20,806 bases of DNA from JAZQQB01 sp045628865 (lineage in GTDB: Bacteria > Bacillota > Clostridia > Lachnospirales > Lachnospiraceae). A program made the position numbers and the translations under genes. The stretch covers positions 1 through 20,806 of the forward strand of contig JAZQQB010000015.1 in NCBI GenBank assembly GCA_045628865.1, written 5' to 3'. Below are positions 14,446-20,806 of the stretch, in pieces; the first letter of the stretch is position 1, and each line of letters starts with the position of its first letter. Under the pieces are notes generated by a model, which saw only the letters and a program-made list of their open reading frames with translations, had not been told where the DNA came from and made no database searches.

Positions 14446-16395
14446 CTACTCTGTGTCAATGATTTCATCTAAATAGCTAAGGCGTTCCCCTTCATTTTCA
14501 TATTTCTCATATTTTGACCTAAAGGCTTCACCACCCTGATAGCTTTGTACTTCAACAACCTCTAAGGCATAGGCTGTATCTGTTGCCTGAAGTGCAGTCA
14601 CATCATCGATGTAGGTAAGATCAACAAAAAGTGCATATAACATCAAAACAGATGTCAGATCATATCCCTCTTCATAACAATCATAGATATCATCTACAGA
14701 GGCCTGATCCATGATTGTCTTAGTTTCATTCATAGAAAATACATCTCTATGTTGCTGATAACGAATATCTGATACTTCTATCATCTCACTCAAAAGATCA
14801 GTATACTCTGTAAGATCAGAATCTGCTCCATACATCTTGTTTAGACCATTTATTTCCTCTGCTGAATAGATTACAACACGAATAGAAGTTGTCCATTCCT
14901 CCATAGCGCAGTCCTTATAAGCCTCAAAAAGATCCTTTGACATACTGCCTTCATAAGCAGCAAGCATATCAAGATAATCCTCACAGGTCTGTTCAACCAT
15001 TGCATACAGTTCTAATTCATAATCGGTATCAATGGAATCAACCAGTTCAGCAACAGAAGCTTTAGATGCACCAAGCGAATACATTACTGTTTCCATGCTA
15101 GCAAAACTGCCATGACCCTTCTTTACTGTGGAGATACTAAAATCATCAGCAACACCATTTACATTATAAAGATAATCCTCCTCTGGATGCTCTTCAAAAT
15201 ATTCTACCTCTTCAGAAACATCCGCTGTATAATCCATTACTTCATTTACGACTCCAGTTACAGTAACAACTGTTGCTGTCAATACAACAGCAATTTTCAC
15301 CCCAAGGGCTGCACCAGCACTTCCTGCTGCACTTGCCGCACCTGCACCTACAGCTGTCGCACCACCTGTAGCCGTAGAAGCTGCCGCCGCACCACCTGCA
15401 CTAGAAGCAGCAGTTGTGGCTGCACCGGTTCCTGCCATGCCCGCTGCGCTTGCTGAGCCTGCCATTCCGCTTCCGGCCACTCCTGAGCCTGCCGCCATTC
15501 CGCTTCCGGCCACTCCTGAGCCTGCCGCCATTCCGCTTCCGGCTACTCCTGGGCCTGCTGCCATTCCGCTTCCGGCTACTCCTGAGCCTGCCGCCATTCC
15601 GCTTCCGGCTACTCCTGAGCCTGCCGCCATTCCGCTTCCGGCTACTCCTGAGCCTGCCGCCAGACCTGATCCACCTGCAACTGATGCAGTAGCAGCTCCT
15701 CCAGCTGCAATCACACCAGCTGCGAAAAATCGTTCAATACCATTTCTCAAAAGAATCAAAAATAATGGAACACTTGCCAAACTGTACAATCTGGTTCCAG
15801 ATCCTGGATCCATGGAAAGAATGGAATTTTTTAGTGCTTCTTTTGCAGCCTTCAGTTGAGTCTGCACTGCAGCATTTGAACAGTTTAATCTCTGTGCGAT
15901 CTCTGTTACAGAAAGCTCCTCATAATAGAAATACTGTACGCAAATCCTCTGCTCCACTGTCAATTTATTCAATTCTTCTTCCAAAATCCTAAGTTTTTCA
16001 TGATCCGTCAAAATACTCTCAGGAATAAAAGCTTCCTCATCCTGTGACGCATACTCTGCAAAAGGCAAGTCATCATATGGACCTGCATCCTGAGTCATGA
16101 AAAATCCAGGATTCATATTTCGAATATAGGAAAGCGCATAATCTGTTGCGATTCGGCCCGCCCATACATAGAAATATTCCGGATTCCCCAAATTAACAAC
16201 ATTCTGTGTGATAACCTGATATACATTTTGCGTCAAGAAGTCAGTCTGATTTCGATCCTTCACCAGATCAAAGATACTTTTATAAATAAACTGATAAGAA
16301 AGATTGTACATCAGCTGATAACTTTCCTGAATACCATTCTGTATACCCCTGATGGATGCATACAATCGCGCATCCTGTTCTCCAAAATAATTCAT
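14446..16395 (-). CDS. Sigma-70-family factor fused to repeat linker, membrane helix and outer domain
   Basis: This is a 649-residue fusion. Residues 22-95 resemble sigma region 2 of ECF factors (ending YVWAGRIATDYALSYIRN). Residues 135-190 are a region 4 helix-turn-helix (LTVEQRICVQYFYYEELSVTEIAQRLNCSNAAVQTQLKAAKEAL). A short hydrophobic patch (203-217) and an Ala/Gly/Ser/Met linker (223-363) with 11-residue repeats follow. Residues 364-383 are a strong membrane helix, and 384-649 form an acidic, helix-rich domain predicted to be outside. The region 2.2 DAED-type acidic motif is degenerate: DRNQTDFLTQN at 47-57. ECF factors are normally near 200 residues and soluble. It lies between the kinase gene (21 bp upstream) and the protease gene, inside a phospho-signalling operon. 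It may be a tethered, kinase-controlled sigma factor or a former sigma domain used as a signalling module. Confidence 0.85.
   Translation of the reverse strand: MNYFGEQDARLYASIRGIQNGIQESYQLMYNLSYQFIYKSIFDLVKDRNQTDFLTQNVYQVITQNVVNLGNPEYFYVWAGRIATDYALSYIRNMNPGFFMTQDAGPYDDLPFAEYASQDEEAFIPESILTDHEKLRILEEELNKLTVEQRICVQYFYYEELSVTEIAQRLNCSNAAVQTQLKAAKEALKNSILSMDPGSGTRLYSLASVPLFLILLRNGIERFFAAGVIAAGGAATASVAGGSGLAAGSGVAGSGMAAGSGVAGSGMAAGSGVAGSGMAAGPGVAGSGMAAGSGVAGSGMAAGSGVAGSGMAGSASAAGMAGTGAATTAASSAGGAAAASTATGGATAVGAGAASAAGSAGAALGVKIAVVLTATVVTVTGVVNEVMDYTADVSEEVEYFEEHPEEDYLYNVNGVADDFSISTVKKGHGSFASMETVMYSLGASKASVAELVDSIDTDYELELYAMVEQTCEDYLDMLAAYEGSMSKDLFEAYKDCAMEEWTTSIRVVIYSAEEINGLNKMYGADSDLTEYTDLLSEMIEVSDIRYQQHRDVFSMNETKTIMDQASVDDIYDCYEEGYDLTSVLMLYALFVDLTYIDDVTALQATDTAYALEVVEVQSYQGGEAFRSKYEKYENEGERLSYLDEIIDTE
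15463..15660. repeat. 33-bp coding minisatellite, six units
   Basis: Six head-to-tail 33-bp units start at 15463, 15496, 15529, 15562, 15595 and 15628. They encode the 11-residue unit AAGSGVAGSGM on the minus strand. Units differ by single bases only (GGCCAC or GGCTAC; one GGGCC variant giving Pro for Ser). The unit keeps frame, so changes in copy number would alter linker length without breaking the gene. The local GC content is much higher than in its surroundings. Confidence 0.97.
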
Positions 16396-16416
16396 TTTCC
16401 CTTATCCTTTCGCAAC

Positions 16417-18045
16417 TTACTGATATATAAACATCCAAAAATAGGTTCCATCTGAATGAACACCAACTGCGACGCCTAACTTCGTACAATTGGTAAGATC
16501 AATGGCATTTTCAATAGAAGCGTTGATATAGGCCAACTGTCTGCTTGCCTCTTCATACACATCTTCTATGGAAAAATCTTCGTGAAACGTAATGGCAACC
16601 CAGCCAACATCAGAAAGGACATGATCTGTTAGTGCCTCATTTCCAAAGGAAACCATTGCCTGGTTCCACAATTCATCACTAGCAAAGGAAGAATTCACAC
16701 ATTTAGTGATAAAATCCGTTGCTGCCAGCTCATATTCACTTTCTACCTGAAATGGCTGTCCTGTATGCCTGACAAGTGCCAGATCATAAAAATCCTGTCG
16801 ACAAACCGATAGATCCTCTTCGGCTTTCAATTCCTGCCCTGATTCATAAGAGGAATCATTGCTGACAACCTTTGGCGTATTCTCTTTTTGATCAACCACA
16901 TATTGGATTGCCACTCGAGACGCCAAAATCAGAATACCAAGTCCTAAAATACCAAAAACAAGAATCAGATTTCTTTTTTTATACTTACTCTTTAACTGCT
17001 CCTGTTTCATTTTTTCAATGATCACCCTGGTAGAACTTTCATGGATCTTTTTTTCCATTCCTGCAACAGACGCATTTTTTTCCTGTCCATACACATAAAG
17101 GAAATAATACAAATCCGTGGCATTCTTGATTCTGGAATTTGGCTGAAACTCCAGACCTTTCATAATCGCGGCCTCAATCAGTGGATCTATCATAACCCCC
17201 ATTTGACTTGGTTTTGGCAACAGATCATTGGCAAAACGCTGAGACGCATCCGTAGGATATCTACCCATGATCACAGTATAGAAGCAAACGCACAGGGCAT
17301 ATATATCTGAATAGGTATCGATCACCCCGTTTGGATCACGCTGTTCAATTGGTGAATAATAAGGTTTAAAAACACGAAGTTCGCCAACACTGCTATGATC
17401 ATGCGCGGCGCCAAAATCAATCAGCTTTACCTTGCCATTTTTGGTGATCATAATATTATCCAGGCTAATATCTCTATGAACTACACCTTTCTCATGAATT
17501 CCCGCCAAAGCCTTCACAACCGGCTTCATAATAGCAAGTGTTTCTGGCACCGAAAGATGATTTCCTTTCTCCGCCACATATTTTTTTAAGGAGGTTCCTT
17601 CCAAAAACTCCATGATGATATAGGCAGTATTATTCTCTACCTGGAAGCTGATAACCTTTACAACACCGGGTTGTTCCTCTATCTGGGCAAGAATTCTGGC
17701 TTCCTCTACAAAACGGGCCTTTTCTCCCTCAAAAAAAGCCTGCGTTTCCGCTGCATTTGGATAAACCGTAAACCCATCTGATCCACGCATGGCAAACCCA
17801 TCAGGGAAATATTCCTTAATGGCGATCTTTTTTTGCAGATTCACATCAAAGCCCATATAAGTAATTCCAAAACCACCATCTCCAAGACTTTTTCCGATCA
17901 TATAGCTGTTATTGATAAACGTCCAGATAGGAAGCTGTCCCGGCTTATTGTTCATGGTTGTATCATCATATCCACAATACGGACATTTGATATGGACAGC
18001 AGGTTTTTCCTGCATACATCCCATACATAAATGATCTATCTTCAC
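16417..18045 (-). CDS. Transmembrane Ser/Thr protein kinase with zinc ribbon and CAP-like outer domain
   Basis: This is a 542-residue receptor-like kinase. Residues 7-24 form a zinc ribbon (CMGC, then CPYC). The kinase domain spans about 48-315, with glycine loop GDGGFG at 55-60, catalytic lysine K77 (IAIKEYFP), HRDISLDN at 190-197 and DFG at 210-212; it should be active. Residues 318-358 are a charged juxtamembrane segment and 359-381 a membrane helix. The outer part (417-542) ends LGVAVGVHSDGTYFWMFIY, which resembles the end of CAP/SCP-superfamily domains, and begins with a matching FYDLALVRHTGQPF segment; this assignment is tentative. The start is a GTG at 18045 with GGAG nine bases upstream, inside the end of the RDD-FHA gene; the next ATG would remove the first zinc-ligand cysteine. 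Confidence 0.93.
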   Translation of the reverse strand: MKIDHLCMGCMQEKPAVHIKCPYCGYDDTTMNNKPGQLPIWTFINNSYMIGKSLGDGGFGITYMGFDVNLQKKIAIKEYFPDGFAMRGSDGFTVYPNAAETQAFFEGEKARFVEEARILAQIEEQPGVVKVISFQVENNTAYIIMEFLEGTSLKKYVAEKGNHLSVPETLAIMKPVVKALAGIHEKGVVHRDISLDNIMITKNGKVKLIDFGAAHDHSSVGELRVFKPYYSPIEQRDPNGVIDTYSDIYALCVCFYTVIMGRYPTDASQRFANDLLPKPSQMGVMIDPLIEAAIMKGLEFQPNSRIKNATDLYYFLYVYGQEKNASVAGMEKKIHESSTRVIIEKMKQEQLKSKYKKRNLILVFGILGLGILILASRVAIQYVVDQKENTPKVVSNDSSYESGQELKAEEDLSVCRQDFYDLALVRHTGQPFQVESEYELAATDFITKCVNSSFASDELWNQAMVSFGNEALTDHVLSDVGWVAITFHEDFSIEDVYEEASRQLAYINASIENAIDLTNCTKLGVAVGVHSDGTYFWMFIYQ

Positions 18046-18051
18046 GTTATT

Positions 18052-19596
18052 CTACTCCATCTTTTCAATCGCAAAAGTCTGTAGGTTACCAATTGTAAAG
18101 CGATCTCCAACAGATAACATTCTCTGCTGTCCCGGCATGATCTTTTCTGCATCATTAAACCATCCGCCATAGGAGGAATTCAAATCTTCGAATAACACCT
18201 GCTCTCCCATAGGCGTCAATCTACAATGTACCCTGCTAATGCCCTCTTCATTGGCGCCAAAAACCATATTACACTGGCTCTGATCTCTACCAAAAACCAC
18301 CTGTACATTCAATTTCCAGATGCCACCAGCAAATACACCGCTTAGGGCATGTAACTGTAAAGCAACTGGTGTTTGAACCGGTATCTCCACAGCCGGTTGT
18401 TCTGACATTGTCTGTGTTTCCACTGGTTCTTCTGTCATTTCCTGTGTTTCAACTGGTTCTTCTCTCTCAAATAACTCCTGTGACAGATTCTCTGTATGTA
18501 ACTGAGCTGTTGTAGCCTCTTCTTCAGAAATATTTTCCTCTGCCATAGAAAAATCATCCACTGGAGAATCTGTTTTTGACTCTTCTTCCTGCTCTGAAAG
18601 TATCATAGTATTACTGGCAGTCTCATCCATTGATCCGTTCACTGTATCATTTTTAGGTTCATTTTCTGCCATAGGATCATAGGATAAAATCTCAGTTTGT
18701 GAAGCACCCACATCCTGTGAATCGCCCATTTCCTGACCTGCAAAAGCATTCTGGTCCATTCCCATCTGCTGGTTCATGAATCCACCCTGGTTCATTCCCA
18801 TCTGCTGACCTGCAAAGCCGCCCTGGTCCATTCCCATCTGCTGGTTCATGAATCCACCCTGATTCATTCCCATCTGCTGACCTGCAAAGCCGCCCTGGTT
18901 CATTCCCATCTGCTGATCCATGAATCCATCCTGATTCATTCCCATTTCTGGTACTGGCTCCTCACTCACTTCAGCCTCTTTATATTTACGATTTACAAGA
19001 ACAGTCCCCGCAAAAAGATCATGGATTGCTCTATGCTTTTTACCAAACAAAGGCCAGATCCATTTGATCAAAAGGAGTGCCAAAAAGCTTACTTTTAAGA
19101 TTGTAACAACATCAAGTGCCTGTAATCCTTCTAACATGCTCTCATAGTCAATCAGTGCTTTTCCAATTGTTTTTAAAGAATAGCAGGAAGCATATTTCAC
19201 ATCCAAAAACATCTCAGAAACTACAAGATAAGAAAAATACAAACCAAGATTAGGTATCTGCTTGATCATATTTCGGGTGATAATATCGATTCCCTTCGCT
19301 TTTGCACCATTTGATCTTTCCACACGGATTCCTACGATCAGTTTTCCAAGTGTCGCTCTACATGGAAGTGCTTCTCCGAACCAACCATACAGGAAGGCAA
19401 ATAAAATAGCCGCAATACTGGTAATCTTTAAAAATTCCCAAGTTACCACCAATTCCTGTATACGTTTCATTTCATACACCGGCAAAACATGTAACACATC
19501 CAAAAGAACGATCACACCGGCCAAAATTGCAAGCTGAAAAATTGTATCCAACAACCATGCCACAACTCTTTTGACAATTCCACAATATTTTTTCAT
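18052..19596 (-). CDS. RDD membrane protein with C-terminal FHA domain
   Basis: This is a 514-residue protein. Residues 5-203 form an RDD membrane domain: VVAWLLD near 12-17, GKLIVGIRV near 84-92, HRAIHDLFAGTVLV near 188-201, and about three or four hydrophobic helices. Residues 219-290 are six 12-residue repeats of the type GMNQGGFAGQQM. Residues 295-405 are acidic and Ser/Thr-rich with a repeated EEPVETQ word. Residues 425-514 form an FHA domain with GRD at 436-438, SRVH at 454-457 and DLNSSYGGWFN, which binds phosphothreonine. The start at 19596 (MKKYCG) is preferred: GGAGAGG lies nine bases upstream, while the ATG at 19614 overlaps that site and has none of its own. It probably brings phosphorylated partners, such as the kinase or sigma fusion, to the membrane. 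Confidence 0.92.
   Translation of the reverse strand: MKKYCGIVKRVVAWLLDTIFQLAILAGVIVLLDVLHVLPVYEMKRIQELVVTWEFLKITSIAAILFAFLYGWFGEALPCRATLGKLIVGIRVERSNGAKAKGIDIITRNMIKQIPNLGLYFSYLVVSEMFLDVKYASCYSLKTIGKALIDYESMLEGLQALDVVTILKVSFLALLLIKWIWPLFGKKHRAIHDLFAGTVLVNRKYKEAEVSEEPVPEMGMNQDGFMDQQMGMNQGGFAGQQMGMNQGGFMNQQMGMDQGGFAGQQMGMNQGGFMNQQMGMDQNAFAGQEMGDSQDVGASQTEILSYDPMAENEPKNDTVNGSMDETASNTMILSEQEEESKTDSPVDDFSMAEENISEEEATTAQLHTENLSQELFEREEPVETQEMTEEPVETQTMSEQPAVEIPVQTPVALQLHALSGVFAGGIWKLNVQVVFGRDQSQCNMVFGANEEGISRVHCRLTPMGEQVLFEDLNSSYGGWFNDAEKIMPGQQRMLSVGDRFTIGNLQTFAIEKME
18727..18942. repeat. 36-bp coding minisatellite, six units
   Basis: Six tandem 36-bp units encode 12-residue repeats that alternate between GMNQGGFAGQQM and GMNQGGFMNQQM types, which points to a higher-order 72-bp duplication. 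The first and last units are the most diverged. The unit is a multiple of three, so copy changes keep frame. They form a Gln/Gly/Met-rich linker between the RDD and FHA domains. Confidence 0.95.
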
Positions 19597-19614
19597 TCTA
19601 ACTATCCTCTCCAT

Positions 19615-20370
19615 CTATTCATTTATCTTCATGATCACACATGTAAAATTATCCTGATCATCTCGTCCAATTTGTAAAACCTTTTGTTCCATAAGTTTTG
19701 CAGCAACCCCGATATCATGATCTTTCAGAATATCTTCCATATCCTTTGCTGTTATGGATCCATATACACCATCTGACATCAAAAGGAGCTCATCTCCCGC
19801 CATCAGTTCTATAGGCTCCATCAGATAATCCGGTTCTCCTATCATATCCATACCTATATACTGTGTCAGAAACTTCTTCATCGGCTGATTATTCGCCTCC
19901 TCCCAGGAAATACTTCCCTTAGAAGCTGCTACAGCAAGTCTTCTGTAATAATTATGTTCGCGATTAAGCATGATCAGTTTTCCGGCACGATTCAGATAAA
20001 TCCTGCTATCCCCAACAGAACCAAAATACATCTGATTCTTGATCACAAGCAAAAGTACTAAGGTTGACCCTGTAGGTTCCATATTATTTTGAAAAATTTT
20101 CTGTTTAACGCTCGCCTGGCATCGATCAATTGTTTCTAACACAAATTGAACCGGATCTGCCTCCATATCCATCTCATTCACACATATTTGCAGAGTTTCG
20201 CAAATTGCCTCACTAGCAACGGCACCATCAGAAAATCCACCGATTCCATCTGCCAAAAATGCAACCGTACAGTCTGGATGATCCGTTATCTCACCCTGTG
20301 GAAAAAAGCCATAACGATCCTGCTGTGCACTACGCTTTCCAATATTTGAAAACCCACAAATTTCAACCAT
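19615..20370 (-). CDS. PP2C-family Ser/Thr protein phosphatase
   Basis: This 251-residue soluble phosphatase (PrpC/Stp type) removes phosphate from Ser/Thr residues using two or three Mn/Mg ions. Metal and core motifs: QQDRYG (D18), ADGIGGFSDG (D41, G42), GSTL at 101-104, GSVGDSRIY at 117-125, SDGVYG (D200) and DDQDNFTCVI (D240). Length and motif order are standard. It is the first gene of the operon, with AGGAGAT five bases before the ATG, and its TAG stop is immediately next to the RDD-FHA gene. It is expected to reverse phosphorylation by the kinase encoded two genes downstream. The promoter is at 20474-20479. Confidence 0.96.
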   Translation of the reverse strand: MVEICGFSNIGKRSAQQDRYGFFPQGEITDHPDCTVAFLADGIGGFSDGAVASEAICETLQICVNEMDMEADPVQFVLETIDRCQASVKQKIFQNNMEPTGSTLVLLLVIKNQMYFGSVGDSRIYLNRAGKLIMLNREHNYYRRLAVAASKGSISWEEANNQPMKKFLTQYIGMDMIGEPDYLMEPIELMAGDELLLMSDGVYGSITAKDMEDILKDHDIGVAAKLMEQKVLQIGRDDQDNFTCVIMKINE

Positions 20371-20394
20371 AAAATCTCCTTTATATCAAACAAC

Positions 20395-20450
20395 GGATAT
20401 CACTTAAGATACCCTGCGCCGCTTATGCGTCGCCTTGACGACATCCTCCA
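20395..20450 (-). promoter_or_regulatory. Structured leader with tiny open frame before the phosphatase gene
   Basis: The roughly 97-nt leader contains three predicted stem-loops on the minus strand: GTCG-TCAAGG-CGAC, CGC-ATAA-GCG, and GGGTATC-TTAAGT-GATATCC (20395-20414, one G-U pair). A 14-codon frame, MSSRRRISGAGYLK, runs from ATG 20444 to a TGA at 20400; GGTGGAGG sits directly against its ATG, too close for efficient initiation. The block is much more GC-rich than its flanks. I recognise no riboswitch class. It may be an attenuator, an RNA-stability element or an inserted repeat. Confidence 0.4.
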
Positions 20451-20456
20451 CCTATT

Positions 20457-20479
20457 ATGGTATATACCATTTTATTATA
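20457..20479 (-). promoter_or_regulatory. Promoter of the signalling operon with operator-like palindrome
   Basis: On the minus strand a consensus TATAAT -10 (20474-20479) is followed three bases later by the perfect 14-bp palindrome ATGGTATATACCAT (20457-20470), which would cover the transcription start. The -35 is weak (TTCAAA at 16 nt). The palindrome resembles TGGT-n4-ACCA operators bound by GntR/HutC-type regulators such as NagR or DasR. No such regulator gene is in the window. Confidence 0.6.
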
Positions 20480-20536
20480 CACGGTTTTTCAACATTTGAA
20501 TACAATTTCTGACAAAATCATTTGGCGAGCACACCA

Positions 20537-20567
20537 CATGCGTATTTTTCGCAGAAAAATACGCATG
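20537..20567. repeat. 14-bp perfect hairpin with GCACACCAC flank
   Basis: CATGCGTATTTTTC (20537-20550) pairs perfectly with GAAAAATACGCATG (20554-20567) around a GCA loop. It is preceded by GCACACCAC (20529-20537), the same word that opens the repeats at 3616 and 3739. It lies 11 bp past the stop of the edge reading frame, where a terminator would be expected, but no outside T run follows on the minus strand. Confidence 0.8.
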
Positions 20568-20578
20568 GTTCAGAACAG

Positions 20579-20806
20579 TTATTCGATATGAGCCTTCGTA
20601 ACCATGAGAGAAATCCTAATTCCTACAAAATATATGAAGAAAATCAGTAGTGAAAATGAAAAAATAAATAGCAAAAATGATTGAGCCATTTTTATAAGCC
20701 AATTTGCCGGGCGCTTGTTTTTCGTCCTCTTATTCGTAAAAGCACTTGCTTCGCAAGTGGCGTCGCTTCGCGACTCCTTCTTTTTCTCATATACGCTCGG
20801 GTAAAA
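20579..20806 (-). CDS. C-terminal end of a membrane protein, cut by the window edge
   Basis: A stop-free frame of 75 codons enters from the right edge and ends at TAA 20579-20581. A basic, Lys/Arg-rich stretch (VYEKKKESRSD near the edge, then NKRTKNKRPANW) leads to one strong membrane helix, about 19 residues rich in Phe, Leu and Ile, and ends LMVTKAHIE. The pattern of positive charge before the helix suggests a cytoplasmic N-side. Two perfect hairpins (20743-20759 and 20762-20774) lie within the frame and encode part of the Ser/Ala/Cys region, which is odd for a conserved protein. I do not recognise the family. The frame may be the true end of a gene or a chance open frame; only the neighbouring sequence would tell. 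Confidence 0.4.
   Translation of the reverse strand, partial: FYPSVYEKKKESRSDATCEASAFTNKRTKNKRPANWLIKMAQSFLLFIFSFSLLIFFIYFVGIRISLMVTKAHIE

Noticed and set aside
15414..15859. Long plus-strand frames (Pro/Ala/Glu and Phe/Arg/Leu repeats) across the 33-bp repeats
   Set aside because: They are antisense reading of the minisatellite in the sigma-fusion gene. The minus-strand frame has recognisable domains on both sides of the repeat; the plus frames have no ribosome site or homology.
16417..18045. PASTA-type PrkC kinase
   Set aside because: No PASTA repeats follow the membrane helix; the outer part is a single domain with a CAP-like end.
15463..18942. Regular repeats that might suggest a CRISPR array
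   Set aside because: Both repeat blocks are head-to-tail without unique spacers and lie in frame inside coding sequence.
12247..20370. Type VII secretion or a phage-defence island as explanation for the kinase/FHA/phosphatase genes
   Set aside because: No WXG100 protein, EssC/FtsK-type ATPase, nuclease, or other secretion or defence effector gene is present in the window.
20537..20567. 14-bp hairpin as a standard intrinsic terminator
   Set aside because: The stem is perfect and well placed, but the T run lies inside the stem and none follows on the minus strand; it is listed as a hairpin repeat instead.

Overview
The window looks like a chromosomal segment of a low-GC anaerobic Bacillota, most likely a member of the Lachnospiraceae. 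Three things suggest this: the AT-rich composition with strong AGGAGG-type ribosome binding sites; a biotin-dependent sodium-pump decarboxylase operon of the clostridial type; and a GH31 alpha-glucosidase whose landmark residues fall at the same positions (W169, D307, D420) as in the characterised enzyme of Blautia obeum, as I recall it. Every gene I can support lies on the minus strand, so transcription runs right to left. I saw no tRNA, rRNA, CRISPR array, transposase or phage gene.

Layout in transcription order. (1) 20579-20806: the end of a membrane-protein reading frame that runs off the window, followed by a long perfect hairpin. (2) 20370 down to 12886: a signalling operon with a consensus -10 box and a 14-bp palindrome at its promoter. 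It encodes a PP2C phosphatase, an RDD-FHA membrane protein, a Ser/Thr kinase with a zinc ribbon and a CAP-like outer domain, a sigma-70-type factor fused to a repeat linker, a membrane helix and an outer domain, and a membrane-anchored Ig/trypsin-like protease. A lipoprotein (12247-12798) and the GH31 glucosidase (10217-12202) follow, and a clear terminator sits at 10167-10196. (3) 10113 down to 8038: a J-domain protein and a D-Ala-D-Ala carboxypeptidase. (4) 7797 down to 2134: a sodium-pump decarboxylase operon, in the order MmdA-type carboxyltransferase, OadG fused to a lipoprotein domain, biotin carrier, OadB, OadA-type carboxyltransferase, closed by a strong terminator at 2071-2107. (5) 1709 down to 215: a Ser/Tyr/Asp-rich membrane protein, a DUF805 protein and a YbgC-type thioesterase.

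The most interesting part is the signalling operon. Kinase, phosphatase and phosphothreonine-reader (FHA) genes surround a sigma factor that is predicted to be membrane-tethered. Its region 2.2 has lost part of the acidic DAED motif and carries threonines there. Sigma factors activated by threonine phosphorylation are known (EcfP/PpkT of Vibrio), but one tied to the membrane, with an outer domain and a linked surface protease, would be a distinct arrangement. This is inference from sequence and context. Two genes of the operon also carry in-frame minisatellites (33 bp and 36 bp units).

Other structure not explained by genes: two 43-bp direct repeats 83 bp apart at 1861-1986; a family of GC-rich palindromic elements sharing GCACACCAC and GCTTCGC at 3615-3792 and 20529-20774; and a structured leader upstream of the phosphatase gene.
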